From positions 124,001 to 188,000 of the forward strand of contig NZ_JACVQA010000006.1 in NCBI RefSeq assembly GCF_018881595.1: DNA of 64,000 nt. The letters are read 5' to 3'. Below the pieces are notes generated by a model, which saw nothing but the letters and a program-made list of their open reading frames with translations, ran no database searches and was not told the DNA's origin. This document shows positions 1 to 8,438 of this stretch, in pieces. The translations under genes and the position numbers were made by a program. This stretch comes from Polynucleobacter sp. UK-Gri1-W3. GTDB taxonomy: Bacteria > Pseudomonadota > Gammaproteobacteria > Burkholderiales > Burkholderiaceae. How positions within the stretch are numbered: position 1 is the stretch's first letter; each line of letters opens with the position of its first letter.

Positions 1-44
1 AGCATGATGCCAACCATGCCCGATAGAAGGTAACTAGTAATCAT
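1..44 (-). CDS. Possible N-terminus of a membrane protein, cut by window edge
   Basis: An open reading frame on the minus strand starts at position 44 and runs off the left edge. Its visible residues (MITSYLLSGMVGIM) are hydrophobic, as for a signal anchor or first membrane segment. It begins 18 bases after the stop of the DUF2236 gene on the same strand, so it would be the third gene of a LON-DUF2236 operon. Only 14 full codons are visible and the ribosome binding site is weak (AGAAAGA), so its existence is an inference and its function cannot be read. Confidence 0.4.
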   Translation of the reverse strand, partial: MITSYLLSGMVGIM

Positions 45-62
45 GACGTCTTTCTAAATGAA

Positions 63-923
63 TCATCCGTAAACTCTACGGAGTGAGTGGGCGGCCACCC
101 CATCTTTAAGGGCCTCACGAATCGGTACTGCAATTAAATCGACACTCTTTTTCACTGCTAGGCGCTCAAACAGGTTGGGTGTTGGCCTATTGATAAAGGG
201 ATAGACCCAATCTGGAAGATTCAGATAGCCGGCACGAGTGATCAGTTTGATAAAGGGCTTTGCGGCGAGCTTACTTGGAAAGTTTTCTAGTAGCTCAAGG
301 ATGCTTTTTGCACGCTCCCCAAAATAAAGTTCAGGAATGTAGCCCTTAATCGCGTCATCTGTTTTGGCGTAGGTAGTAGGTAAATTATGAGCACCCATTC
401 TTTCGCCAAGAGATTTCATTTCAATAAAGTATTGATCCTTATCCTGTGTACTTAATTTCTCTTTTCGATAATCTTCGAAAGCTTGCATGAAGCTATGTGT
501 TTCTGTGAGATGAACCCAGGCTAGTAAATGAGGGTCTGTGGCTGAGTATGGTTTGCCGAATTCATCAAAGCCACTAATCTTTGCATGAATCTGGTTAACC
601 CTTTCAATGATGTTATCTGCCATCTCGGTTGATCCATAAGTAGTAGCTGCGATGAAGAATGCTGTTCTTCCTAGTCTGCCCTTAAGATCCTCTCTAAAGC
701 TGGAGTGATCCCATACTCCCGCTAAGGCTTGTGGATGTAAGGCTTGCAAGATTAGCGAGCTGATGCCGCCAATCATCATCGAGATAAAGTCCGCATGTAC
801 TTTCCAGGCAATAGATTCTGGGCCAAAGAGGCCGCGATCGCCTGGTGGCGTTAGAAAGGCAACCGGAGGTCCACTACCCCCAACCATTTCACGAATCGTT
901 TTACGAATAAGCTCATCAAGCAT
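63..923 (-). CDS. DUF2236 / MpaB-family oxygenase-like protein
   Basis: The 286-residue product matches the DUF2236 family (oxygenase MpaB type), whose studied members include haem b-dependent rubber oxygenases. The family signature is visible: HPQALAGV at residues 63-70, an RT pair at 86-87, and conserved histidines in the QIH segment near 113 and in LAWVH ending at 138. These are candidate haem ligands. There is no signal peptide, so it is probably cytoplasmic. The gene starts 4 bases after the stop of the LON-domain gene and is probably co-transcribed with it. The real substrate is unknown; only the family assignment is secure. Confidence 0.8.
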   Translation of the reverse strand: MLDELIRKTIREMVGGSGPPVAFLTPPGDRGLFGPESIAWKVHADFISMMIGGISSLILQALHPQALAGVWDHSSFREDLKGRLGRTAFFIAATTYGSTEMADNIIERVNQIHAKISGFDEFGKPYSATDPHLLAWVHLTETHSFMQAFEDYRKEKLSTQDKDQYFIEMKSLGERMGAHNLPTTYAKTDDAIKGYIPELYFGERAKSILELLENFPSKLAAKPFIKLITRAGYLNLPDWVYPFINRPTPNLFERLAVKKSVDLIAVPIREALKDGVAAHSLRRVYG

Positions 924-927
924 GGAT

Positions 928-1569
928 TTAATGCAGCATGAGATTACTTAAGCCATCATCCTCGATAATTTCCGTAACCAGATCAAGTCTGATTCTGGGA
1001 TTGGTTTGGGCTAGCAAATGGTTCTTTTGAGCTAGTGAAATGGGTAAGAGTTCTGCAAGGCGATTGGAAACCCAGCCGCAGTCATCTATCTTGAAGGGCC
1101 TCTTAAATGGGGATTCACCTAACAGATCTTCGCTTTGAATGACTGAAATAATTTCATTTAACAATTGAACTATCTTTTGGTGTTCTTCAGGAATGGGGGT
1201 AGCAGGATCATTCGGCAGAAGCTCAACTTCACCAATCCACAGGCCATTAAGTTCTTGCTGGCTATTCAGAAGATTAAAGCGCTGCGTTCCAAATGATTTA
1301 GTCATGTACAAGGCAGGCTGAATAGGATCAAAATCTTCTATTTGGGCCAGAGTTCCGATTTGAGAAAAGGTAGGGGGTGAATCTTCTTTGGAATCCTGAT
1401 CCTTCATGATGCTAACAACGCCAAATTCTGTTTTTTCACGCAAGCATGTCTTAATCATGTCGAGGTAGCGTGCCTCAAAGATCTTCAGGGCAATTACGCC
1501 ATCCGGAAACAGAACGGTTCCCAGTGGGAAAAGGGGTATTTTTCGTGTAGAGGAGTCTAAATTAGTCAT
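928..1569 (-). CDS. LON substrate-binding-domain protein
   Basis: The 213-residue product resembles the N-terminal substrate-recognition domain of Lon protease (PF02190) standing alone, without ATPase or peptidase parts. The typical opening is present near residues 12-33 (IPLFPLGTVLFPDG followed by LKIFEARYLDM), as is the FGVV strand. Such stand-alone proteins are common in Betaproteobacteria, and their role is presumed to be in peptide or protein binding. It is the first visible gene of a minus-strand set continuing into the DUF2236 gene 4 bases downstream. Family assignment is strong, function is not established. Confidence 0.85.
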   Translation of the reverse strand: MTNLDSSTRKIPLFPLGTVLFPDGVIALKIFEARYLDMIKTCLREKTEFGVVSIMKDQDSKEDSPPTFSQIGTLAQIEDFDPIQPALYMTKSFGTQRFNLLNSQQELNGLWIGEVELLPNDPATPIPEEHQKIVQLLNEIISVIQSEDLLGESPFKRPFKIDDCGWVSNRLAELLPISLAQKNHLLAQTNPRIRLDLVTEIIEDDGLSNLMLH

Positions 1570-1698
1570 TCATCCAATGTAATGGATTTGAATAATTTCT
1601 GCTGATGGCTAGACCGCATTAAATCCCCCATTTTGATCTCAGCTCAGCAATAAATGCCATTTCCGTTTACATTTAAGGGTCACTAATAAGGGGTAAAC

Positions 1699-1848
1699 AT
1701 GATCCAAAAACTTCGTATCAAGCTTGCTCGCTGGATCTTGGGTAAGCATTGCCCTTGCTATCAAATGGGATACCACTCTATGGTCGATTTTCAGCAAAGA
1801 AGTGCTGACCAGTTGGCAAAATCTCAAGAGCGCAGTAAAAGCCAATAA
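1699..1848 (+). CDS. Small hypothetical protein, 49 residues
   Basis: A short open frame begins with ATG preceded by a good ribosome binding site (AAGGGG, five bases upstream) and ends at TAA. The product is basic at the N-terminus (MIQKLRIKLARW), has a cysteine pair in KHCPCYQMGYHS, and a polar glutamine-rich tail. It lies 33 bases before the DUF2244 gene on the same strand and fills most of an otherwise empty 312-base stretch (1570-1881). I do not recognise a family. The ribosome binding site and position argue for a real gene, but conservation cannot be tested here. Confidence 0.45.
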   Translation: MIQKLRIKLARWILGKHCPCYQMGYHSMVDFQQRSADQLAKSQERSKSQ

Positions 1849-1881
1849 ACTTTCGTTTGTCATGTCAAGACTTGCATAAAC

Positions 1882-2310
1882 ATGAAGCGCTGGCAAATGC
1901 GCAGAAACTGCGCGCTGACTCCCAAGCAGCTTCTCCAGTTCTACATAGTCCTGGTGTGCCTCTCTGTAACGGTTGGAATGGGATTCTTTTTGGCGGGGGT
2001 ATGGGTCATTCCCATTTTCACAGCTTTAGAGTTATGTGCGGTAACGCTCGGATTTTTAATCTACTGTAGACATGCTTTAGATTGCGAAACAATTGAGATA
2101 GATGGTAATTCTTTAATTGTTAAAAAGTTCATTGGCTATAAAGAGACTGTGTACGAATTTAATACGCAGTGGGCCAAGATTGAATTACCTTCGGAAGGGG
2201 CGAAAGTCTTTCATATAAGTCAATCCAACCAGCGTGTAGAGCTTGGTCAGTTTTTAAGGCAAGAGCAACAGATGCCCTTGATTGCCGCTGTTCGGGCGCG
2301 CTTAGGTTGA
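1882..2310 (+). CDS. DUF2244 membrane protein
   Basis: The 142-residue product has two adjacent hydrophobic segments (about residues 18-40 and 43-63) followed by a soluble C-terminal domain with the pattern ETIEIDGNSLIVKK, typical of DUF2244 integral membrane proteins. In many proteobacteria such genes sit by aa3-type cytochrome oxidase genes, but none is next to this one. The last 9 bases overlap the end of the convergent gene at 2302-2793. No strong ribosome binding site precedes the ATG. Function unknown. Confidence 0.7.
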   Translation: MKRWQMRRNCALTPKQLLQFYIVLVCLSVTVGMGFFLAGVWVIPIFTALELCAVTLGFLIYCRHALDCETIEIDGNSLIVKKFIGYKETVYEFNTQWAKIELPSEGAKVFHISQSNQRVELGQFLRQEQQMPLIAAVRARLG

Positions 2311-2793
2311 TTCTGAGTTACACAGGCGCCAGGCAACTACTGCACTAGACACTATTTGCGTTAATAGCAACATCAACACCAAGATATTCAATACCTGGAA
2401 ATAGCCGGCAAAGGGCGAGAGCATGACTGGCATACCATCTATGAGCGCTGTTTCTCGTAAGTAATCCATGCGGGGTATTAGAAGAAAGCTCGCCACTGCC
2501 ACTGCCATCATCAGTATTAATAAGGGAAGGCGGATATTTTTAAGGGGGCTTGCACCTCTTTTAATGAGAATGTTGGCAATACTCAAGATTGCGAACGCGC
2601 ACCCTAAGAAATAATATGAAAGATGCTGAACTACTATGTTCGCTACCATACCAGCGGCTTGTGAATCAGTAATGATCAAATAAGCTGCTAAGCAGCCAAA
2701 AGCTTGAGAAATAACTCCGCCGGCCAGAATACAGGCAAGAAAGCGCAGTAGTCGATGGGTTAGGGGGTGCTGGAGTTTAGTTGCTTCAACCAT
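2302..2793 (-). CDS. Four-helix membrane protein, possibly DUF4149-like
   Basis: The 163-residue product has four predicted membrane helices (about residues 15-37, 50-72, 83-105 and 127-153), with a loop after the third containing RMDYLRET and the segment FAGYFQVLN. The layout resembles small inner-membrane proteins of the DUF4149 type, but the match is only by general pattern. It is transcribed convergently with the DUF2244 gene and overlaps it by 9 bases. The neighbouring Rrf2-type gene starts divergently 76 bases upstream. No function can be given. Confidence 0.6.
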   Translation of the reverse strand: MVEATKLQHPLTHRLLRFLACILAGGVISQAFGCLAAYLIITDSQAAGMVANIVVQHLSYYFLGCAFAILSIANILIKRGASPLKNIRLPLLILMMAVAVASFLLIPRMDYLRETALIDGMPVMLSPFAGYFQVLNILVLMLLLTQIVSSAVVAWRLCNSEST

Positions 2794-2868
2794 AAGTTAG
2801 ATAGGGTTAATTAATGCGCCGCAGCACATATTTGAGATCAGTTTCATACTAGCCCTAATCTAACTTTT

Positions 2869-3471
2869 ATGCCGAAAGTCCCAATGGAAGTCACCAAAGC
2901 AGTCAGAGTAGCTCTCAATACCCTCGTAGATATTGCCAGCCATTCAGCCAATGGAGAGCTTGTTCCCGCTCCAGAAATAGCGAAAAGACAGCATATATCG
3001 ATTAGTCGTATCGAGCTGTTATTGCGCCCTCTAAGAGAGTCGGGCCTTGTTACTGCAGTCAAAGGTCGGACTGGCGGATATCAGCTTTCAAAGGATCCTC
3101 AAGTCATCACCATCAAGGATATTGTTCTCGCAATGAACAAAATTAAAAAGAGAAAAGTTGAGGTATCAGACATTGCCAAAGAGCTTTATCAATCACTTGA
3201 AGCTTATATGATGAGCTGCATTTCTAATGTGACACTAGCCTCTGCAATCAAAGATTACATTCCACGTTTTAGTGACGTGCAGACTGCTCCTGAGAGAAAA
3301 CCTTACTTGCCATTAGAAAAAAAGATCACTATTAAGCAAGAAAAAAAGAAAAAAGGGGAGACTCAAAGGGTGATCAAAACAACATTCAAAAAAGTGGAAG
3401 ATACACCTCGTGGACCAAACTCTATATTTAGTTTTGCTGACTATCTAAACAGAGGTCCATCCGCAAACTAA
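2869..3471 (+). CDS. Rrf2-family transcriptional regulator
   Basis: Residues 1 to about 100 form an Rrf2-type winged helix: VRVALNTLVDIA, then a recognition helix region (EIAKRQHISISRIELLLRPL) and the wing VKGRTGGYQLSK. IscR and NsrR carry a three-cysteine cluster-binding motif after this domain. Here only one cysteine is visible (MMSCIS), so a typical Fe-S cluster is unlikely. The C-terminal 60 residues are very lysine-rich and of low complexity, which is unusual for the family. The gene lies 20 bases upstream of the nuclease gene on the same strand, suggesting it is the first gene of a DNA-repair operon. Confidence 0.8.
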   Translation: MPKVPMEVTKAVRVALNTLVDIASHSANGELVPAPEIAKRQHISISRIELLLRPLRESGLVTAVKGRTGGYQLSKDPQVITIKDIVLAMNKIKKRKVEVSDIAKELYQSLEAYMMSCISNVTLASAIKDYIPRFSDVQTAPERKPYLPLEKKITIKQEKKKKGETQRVIKTTFKKVEDTPRGPNSIFSFADYLNRGPSAN

Positions 3472-3491
3472 GTGGATTTAATGTTTCTAGC

Positions 3492-4892
3492 GTGAATAGT
3501 CAGCTTGGCCCTTACCCCGATTTAGCTTTTGTTGATATTGAAACTACAGGGTCTCATTTCGACCGCGATCGCATTACTGAAATTGGTATTAAAACCCTAG
3601 CAAGTAATGAGCTTTACGTATGGGAAAGGTTAATTGATCCACAAACTTATATCCCGCAAAATATTCAAAGACTAACCGGTATATCGCCAGCAATGGTGCA
3701 AGGTCAGCCTTGCTTTTCTGAGCTTGCAGAGGATTTAAAAAAAGAGCTTGAGGGAAAAATATTTGTTGCTCACAATGCTCGCTTTGATTATGGCTTTATC
3801 AAGGCCTCTTTTAAGAGGATTGGCATTGACTTTAAACCTAAAGTTTTATGCACCGTAAAGCTCTCTCGATTGCTGTTCCCAGATCAGCCACGCCATAATC
3901 TCGATACTATTATTAGTGCGCATGGACTGAAAGTCAGTGCCAGGCATCGCGCCCTAGGGGATGCCGACTTATTGCTTCAATTTTGGCGTTTGTGTGAGTC
4001 AAAGTTTGGGCAAGCTAAATTAAATGAAGCGATCAACCAACTCATTGGTAATGCTAGCCTTCCCCCAAACATAGATCAGAATTTAATCGACTCTATACCC
4101 GATGGTCCTGGTTGTTATATCTTTTATGGAGATAACAAAATCCCTCTATACATCGGTAAAAGTATTTCTTTACGCAGTAGGGTGATGGGGCACTTCCAGG
4201 GCGCTTTAACACAGCGTAAAGAAATGAAGCTGTCTTTACAGATTCGCGATATTGATTGGATCGAAACCAGCGGAGAGTTAGGTGCATTAATTCTTGAGTC
4301 GAGATTGATAAAAGAGCGCATGCCTTCTATGAATATTAAGCTGCGTAGATCCAAGGATCTTTGTGCTTGGAGCTTGGAAGAGGATGCTACTGGTGTTCTG
4401 GCGCCTTCTTTGGTGACTCATCATCATTTAGAGCCTGGGTTGCAAGATAATTTATACGGTTTGTTTTATAGCAAACGAGAGGCGCACGCTTATTTAAAGG
4501 CAATTGCTAAAAAATACCATTTATGTGAAGCATTGCTTGGTCTAGAGAAGCGTATTGAGGGTAAATCTTGCTTTGGCTATCAAGTAAAGCAATGTAGCGG
4601 GACCTGTATTAATCTTGCATCTACTACGTTGCATAACTTACAACTAAAAACGGCTTTGGAACTTTTTAAGGTTCAGGTGTGGCCATATTCAGGAGCTATC
4701 GCAATTAAAGAGGGTGGTGAGATGATCGTGATTGATAAATGGTGTTATCTAGGTACTGCCATTAATCAGGATGAACTTTATGAGTTGGCGCAGTCGGGTG
4801 ATGCAGAATTTGATCTTGATATCTATAAGATTGTTAAAAAAGCCCTCTCAGGCTCCTATAAGAATCAAGTCATTCCGATTGGGATGGAATAA
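3492..4892 (+). CDS. DEDDh exonuclease fused to GIY-YIG endonuclease domain
   Basis: The 466-residue protein starts at GTG; an ATG eleven bases upstream meets a stop almost at once. Residues 10-170 are a DNA polymerase III epsilon-type 3'-5' exonuclease with D15 and E17 (DIETTG), D99 (HNARFDY) and H152/D157 (HRALGDAD). Residues 205-290 are a GIY-YIG nuclease like that of UvrC and Cho, with GCYI at 207-210, YIG at 220-222 and arginines just after. The C-terminal part has a cysteine-rich CFGYQVKQCSGTC segment. Fusions of this type are known and presumed to act in nucleotide-excision repair. The next gene, a DASH photolyase, begins directly after its stop codon. Confidence 0.9.
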   Translation: MNSQLGPYPDLAFVDIETTGSHFDRDRITEIGIKTLASNELYVWERLIDPQTYIPQNIQRLTGISPAMVQGQPCFSELAEDLKKELEGKIFVAHNARFDYGFIKASFKRIGIDFKPKVLCTVKLSRLLFPDQPRHNLDTIISAHGLKVSARHRALGDADLLLQFWRLCESKFGQAKLNEAINQLIGNASLPPNIDQNLIDSIPDGPGCYIFYGDNKIPLYIGKSISLRSRVMGHFQGALTQRKEMKLSLQIRDIDWIETSGELGALILESRLIKERMPSMNIKLRRSKDLCAWSLEEDATGVLAPSLVTHHHLEPGLQDNLYGLFYSKREAHAYLKAIAKKYHLCEALLGLEKRIEGKSCFGYQVKQCSGTCINLASTTLHNLQLKTALELFKVQVWPYSGAIAIKEGGEMIVIDKWCYLGTAINQDELYELAQSGDAEFDLDIYKIVKKALSGSYKNQVIPIGME

Positions 4893-6146
4893 ATGACATC
4901 TGTCTTTTATTGGTTTAGAAATGATCTTCGCCTAAAAGATAACCCAGCGTTTTTGCAAGCGTGCAAGTCTGCGGATCATCTGCTACCAGTCTATGTTCAT
5001 CAGCCCAGCTTAGAGCAAGATACTGCATGGGGATTTCCGAGAATAGGTGAGCATCGTCAGGCATTTTTAGAGCAGTCTCTTCAGGAACTCCGCAGCCAAT
5101 TACGAGACTTGGGATCGGACTTATATGAGGTGGCTGGTGATGTCGTGGATGTGTTTGAGACATTAAAAGCCCAGACTCAAGCAGATCTTATTTATTGTGA
5201 GCAAATTCAGGCGCCTGAAGAGTTGGAGCAAGTGGCGTTATTAAGCAGTGCTGGTTTTAAGGTAAATCCAGTATGGCAGTCCAGTATGTTGGATGTTCAA
5301 TCTTTACCATTTCCATTGGAAGGGATGCCGGATGTCTTTACCCAATTTCGTCAGCAAGTAGAAAAGAAGGGCTTAAGATTTGCTTCTCCCGTAGATGCCC
5401 CCAAGATCATCCCACCACTGCCTGCCATCGAGATGCCCTCCATCCAAGCATTGGACGCAATTCATTTATCTAGTACTAGCAAGTTTCAAGGTGGGGTGCA
5501 GAGTGCTCAAACCCATATTGAGCAATATTTTGAGCGACGCCTCCCTGATACCTACAAACAAACTCGTAATGAGTTGATTGGTATGGATTACTCCAGCAAA
5601 TTCTCTCCATGGCTAGCGCAGGGTTGTCGCTCTGCAGGATCCATTGCAAAGCAACTGTCAGATTATGAAATTTGCTATGGAGCAAACGATGGGACCTACT
5701 GGCTTTGGTTTGAATTGCTTTGGAGAGACTACTTCCGGTTTCTACACTTTAAGTATGGCAAAAGGCTCTATCACTCCAAAGGCTTAAGTAAGGTGCCTAG
5801 CAATCAGTTTGATAGTGAAAATTTCTTCAAATGGTCATCTGGTAATACCGGGCAATCGCTGATAGATGCCGGTATGCGTGAATTGAAAAAAACGGGATAT
5901 TTATCCAATCGTATGCGACAAATTGTGGCAAGTTATTGGATTTATGACATGAAGGGTGATTGGCAAGCAGGTGCTGCTTGGTTTGAATATCAATTGGTTG
6001 ACTACGATGTTTATAGCAATCAGGGTAATTGGCTTTATATTGCTGGCAAAGGCACTGACCCAAGAGGGGGTCGGCCTTTTAATGTGGCTAAACAAACCCA
6101 AGACCATGATCTGAATGGCATATATCGCCAAATTTGGCTCGCATAG
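4893..6146 (+). CDS. DASH-family cryptochrome / photolyase
   Basis: The 417-residue protein is an FAD-dependent, light-driven repair enzyme of the DASH clade, which is known to act mainly on pyrimidine dimers in single-stranded or looped DNA. Residues 1-130 form the alpha/beta antenna-binding domain starting FYWFRNDLRL. The helical FAD domain carries WFELLWRDYFRF, NRMRQIVASYWIYD, the DYDVYSNQGNWLYIAG segment and PRGGRPFN, which are DASH signatures. Its ATG follows the TAA of the nuclease gene without a gap, so translation is probably coupled. Upstream-region control by light or by the Rrf2 protein is possible but not shown by the sequence. Confidence 0.93.
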   Translation: MTSVFYWFRNDLRLKDNPAFLQACKSADHLLPVYVHQPSLEQDTAWGFPRIGEHRQAFLEQSLQELRSQLRDLGSDLYEVAGDVVDVFETLKAQTQADLIYCEQIQAPEELEQVALLSSAGFKVNPVWQSSMLDVQSLPFPLEGMPDVFTQFRQQVEKKGLRFASPVDAPKIIPPLPAIEMPSIQALDAIHLSSTSKFQGGVQSAQTHIEQYFERRLPDTYKQTRNELIGMDYSSKFSPWLAQGCRSAGSIAKQLSDYEICYGANDGTYWLWFELLWRDYFRFLHFKYGKRLYHSKGLSKVPSNQFDSENFFKWSSGNTGQSLIDAGMRELKKTGYLSNRMRQIVASYWIYDMKGDWQAGAAWFEYQLVDYDVYSNQGNWLYIAGKGTDPRGGRPFNVAKQTQDHDLNGIYRQIWLA

Positions 6147-6183
6147 TCATTAAGACATGCTGTAGATAGACGTTGGGATGGAT

Positions 6184-6204
6184 AATGATGATCACATCAT
6201 TTTT
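6184..6204 (+). terminator. Weak hairpin with T-run after the photolyase gene
   Basis: A seven-base inverted repeat, AATGATG and CATCATT around an ATCA loop, runs into five T residues. It lies 37 bases after the photolyase stop and just before the OsmC-YcaO gene. The low GC of the stem makes termination inefficient at best, and it could instead be an operator. Confidence 0.35.
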
Positions 6205-6227
6205 AGTGCTAGTTTGGAACCATCCTC

Positions 6228-8423
6228 ATGGAAATTAAGGTCAACTTTCTCGATAAGCTTCGTCTAGAGGCAAAGTTCGATGACTTTACTATTATTGCTG
6301 ACCAGCCGATCCGCTACAAGGGTGATGGATCTGCCCCAGGACCATTTGATTATTTCTTGGCTTCATCAGCTTTGTGTGCAGCTTACTTTGTGAAGCTGTA
6401 CTGTGATGCTCGCAACATTTCTACCGAGAATATCCGCCTCTCACAAAATAATATTGTTGATCCAGAAAATCGTTATCAGCAGATTTTCAAAATTCAAGTT
6501 GAGTTACCAGAGGATATTTCTGCAACGGATCGCCAGGGCATCTTGCGCTCAATTGAACGATGTACAGTGAAGAAGGTAGTTCAAGCTGGTCCAGAGTTTG
6601 TTATTGAAGAAGTCAAAAACTTAGATGCCGATGCGCAGACCTTGCTAAGCCTTAAGCCAGTCTCTGATGCCAGTACTTATATTGCGGGAAAAGACCTGCC
6701 GCTAGAGCAAACCATTGCCAACATGTCCGGTCTATTGGCCAATCTGGGAATTAAGATCGAAATCGCCTCATGGCGTAATCTCATTCCGAATGTTTGGTCA
6801 TTACATATTCGTGATGCGCACTCCCCGATGTGCTTTACCAATGGCAAAGGCGCCACTAAAGAAAGTGCTTTAGCTTCTGCGCTTGGTGAGTACATCGAGC
6901 GACTTAGCAACAACCATTTTTATGCTGGAGCATTCTGGGGTGAGGATATTGCCAATGCAGAGTTTGTACATTATCCAAACGAGCGTTGGTTTAAGTCGGG
7001 TAAAAAAGATGCATTGCCGACAGAAATTTTGGATGAATACTGTCTCAATATTTACAACCCTGATGGAGAGCTTAAGGCTTCACATCTAGTAGATACTAAT
7101 TCTGGAAATGTCGAGCGCGGCATCTGTTCATTGCCATATGTACGTCAGTCTGATAGTAAGACAGTGTATTTTCCATCCAACCTCATTGAAAATTTATTCG
7201 TTAGTAATGGTATGAGTGCTGGCAATACCTTGGCCGAAGCTCAGGTCCAGTGTTTATCGGAGATTTTCGAGCGAGCAGTGAAAAGAGAAATTCTGGAGGG
7301 TGAAATTGCATTGCCTGATGTACCGCAGGAGGTACTCGCAAAGTACCCGGGTATTTTGGCTGGCATTCAGAGTCTAGAAGAGCAAGGTTTCCCGGTATTG
7401 GTGAAGGATGCATCGCTCGGCGGTATTTATCCAGTCATGTGCGTTACCTTGATGAATCGACGCACAGGCGGTGTCTTTGCCTCTTTTGGTGCCCATCCAA
7501 GTTTTGAAGTTGCGCTAGAAAGAAGTCTGACTGAGTTATTACAGGGCCGTAGCTTAGAGGGTCTAAATGATTTGCCCCCACCTACCTTTGCCAGTGAAGC
7601 AGTGACAGAGCCTAATAACTTTGTAGAGCACTTCATTGATTCCAGCGGTATTGTCTCCTGGCGGTTTTTCAGTGCGAAATCAGATTATGAATTCGTGGAG
7701 TGGGATTTTTCTGGTGACGGTGAAAATTCCAATGCCCAGGAAGCGGAAACTTTATTTGGCATTCTGAAAGACATTGGCAAAGAGGCCTATGTGGCTGTCT
7801 ATGATCAGTTGGGCGCAACTGCATGTCGTATCTTGGTGCCTGGCTATTCTGAAATCTATCCGATTGAAGATCTGATTTGGGATAACACCAATAAGGCGTT
7901 GCTATTCCGTAAAGATATTTTGAATTTATCCCAGCTTGATGATGCTAGCTTGGCTGCACTCTTGGACCGCTTAGAAAATAACGAGCTAGATGAGTACGGG
8001 GACATCGCCACACTCATTGGTATTGAATTTGATGAGAATACCGTTTGGGGTCAACTCACGGTGCTTGAATTGAAGTTGCTGATTCAATTGGCATTAAAGC
8101 GATTTGCAGAGGCGCATGAACTGGTAGGCGCTTTTCTGCAGTTCAACGACAATACAGTAGAGCGTAAATTGTTTTATCAGGCTTTAGATGTCGCCCTTGA
8201 GGTTTTGCTTGATGATGAGTTAGAGATGTCAGACTTTGAGGTCAACTTCCGCCGTATGTTTGGTGATGCTAGGATGGATGCAGTCCTGGGATCAATCGCT
8301 GGAAGTGTTCGCTTCTTTGGTTTAACACCAACAAGCATGAAGTTAGAAGGCCTAGATAGGCACCATCGTCTAATCGATAGTTACAGAAAATTACACAAGG
8401 CGCGAGCTGACAGCCTTAGATAG
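6228..8423 (+). CDS. ycaO: OsmC-YcaO fusion protein
   Basis: The 731-residue product combines an OsmC-like domain (about 1-140, with cysteines C50 and C112 at the positions of the redox pair) with a YcaO domain (about 180-560) and a helical C-terminal region. YcaO ATP-binding residues are visible in SALGEYIER (217-225), in AQVQCLSEIFERAVKRE and in LTELLQGR. E. coli YcaO is reported to help methylthiolation of ribosomal protein S12; other YcaO proteins form azolines or thioamides on peptides using ATP. The nitroreductase gene follows after 15 bases, so the two are probably one transcript. The domain assignment is firm, the substrate is not. Confidence 0.88.
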   Translation: MEIKVNFLDKLRLEAKFDDFTIIADQPIRYKGDGSAPGPFDYFLASSALCAAYFVKLYCDARNISTENIRLSQNNIVDPENRYQQIFKIQVELPEDISATDRQGILRSIERCTVKKVVQAGPEFVIEEVKNLDADAQTLLSLKPVSDASTYIAGKDLPLEQTIANMSGLLANLGIKIEIASWRNLIPNVWSLHIRDAHSPMCFTNGKGATKESALASALGEYIERLSNNHFYAGAFWGEDIANAEFVHYPNERWFKSGKKDALPTEILDEYCLNIYNPDGELKASHLVDTNSGNVERGICSLPYVRQSDSKTVYFPSNLIENLFVSNGMSAGNTLAEAQVQCLSEIFERAVKREILEGEIALPDVPQEVLAKYPGILAGIQSLEEQGFPVLVKDASLGGIYPVMCVTLMNRRTGGVFASFGAHPSFEVALERSLTELLQGRSLEGLNDLPPPTFASEAVTEPNNFVEHFIDSSGIVSWRFFSAKSDYEFVEWDFSGDGENSNAQEAETLFGILKDIGKEAYVAVYDQLGATACRILVPGYSEIYPIEDLIWDNTNKALLFRKDILNLSQLDDASLAALLDRLENNELDEYGDIATLIGIEFDENTVWGQLTVLELKLLIQLALKRFAEAHELVGAFLQFNDNTVERKLFYQALDVALEVLLDDELEMSDFEVNFRRMFGDARMDAVLGSIAGSVRFFGLTPTSMKLEGLDRHHRLIDSYRKLHKARADSLR

Positions 8424-8438
8424 AATCAAAGGATATTA

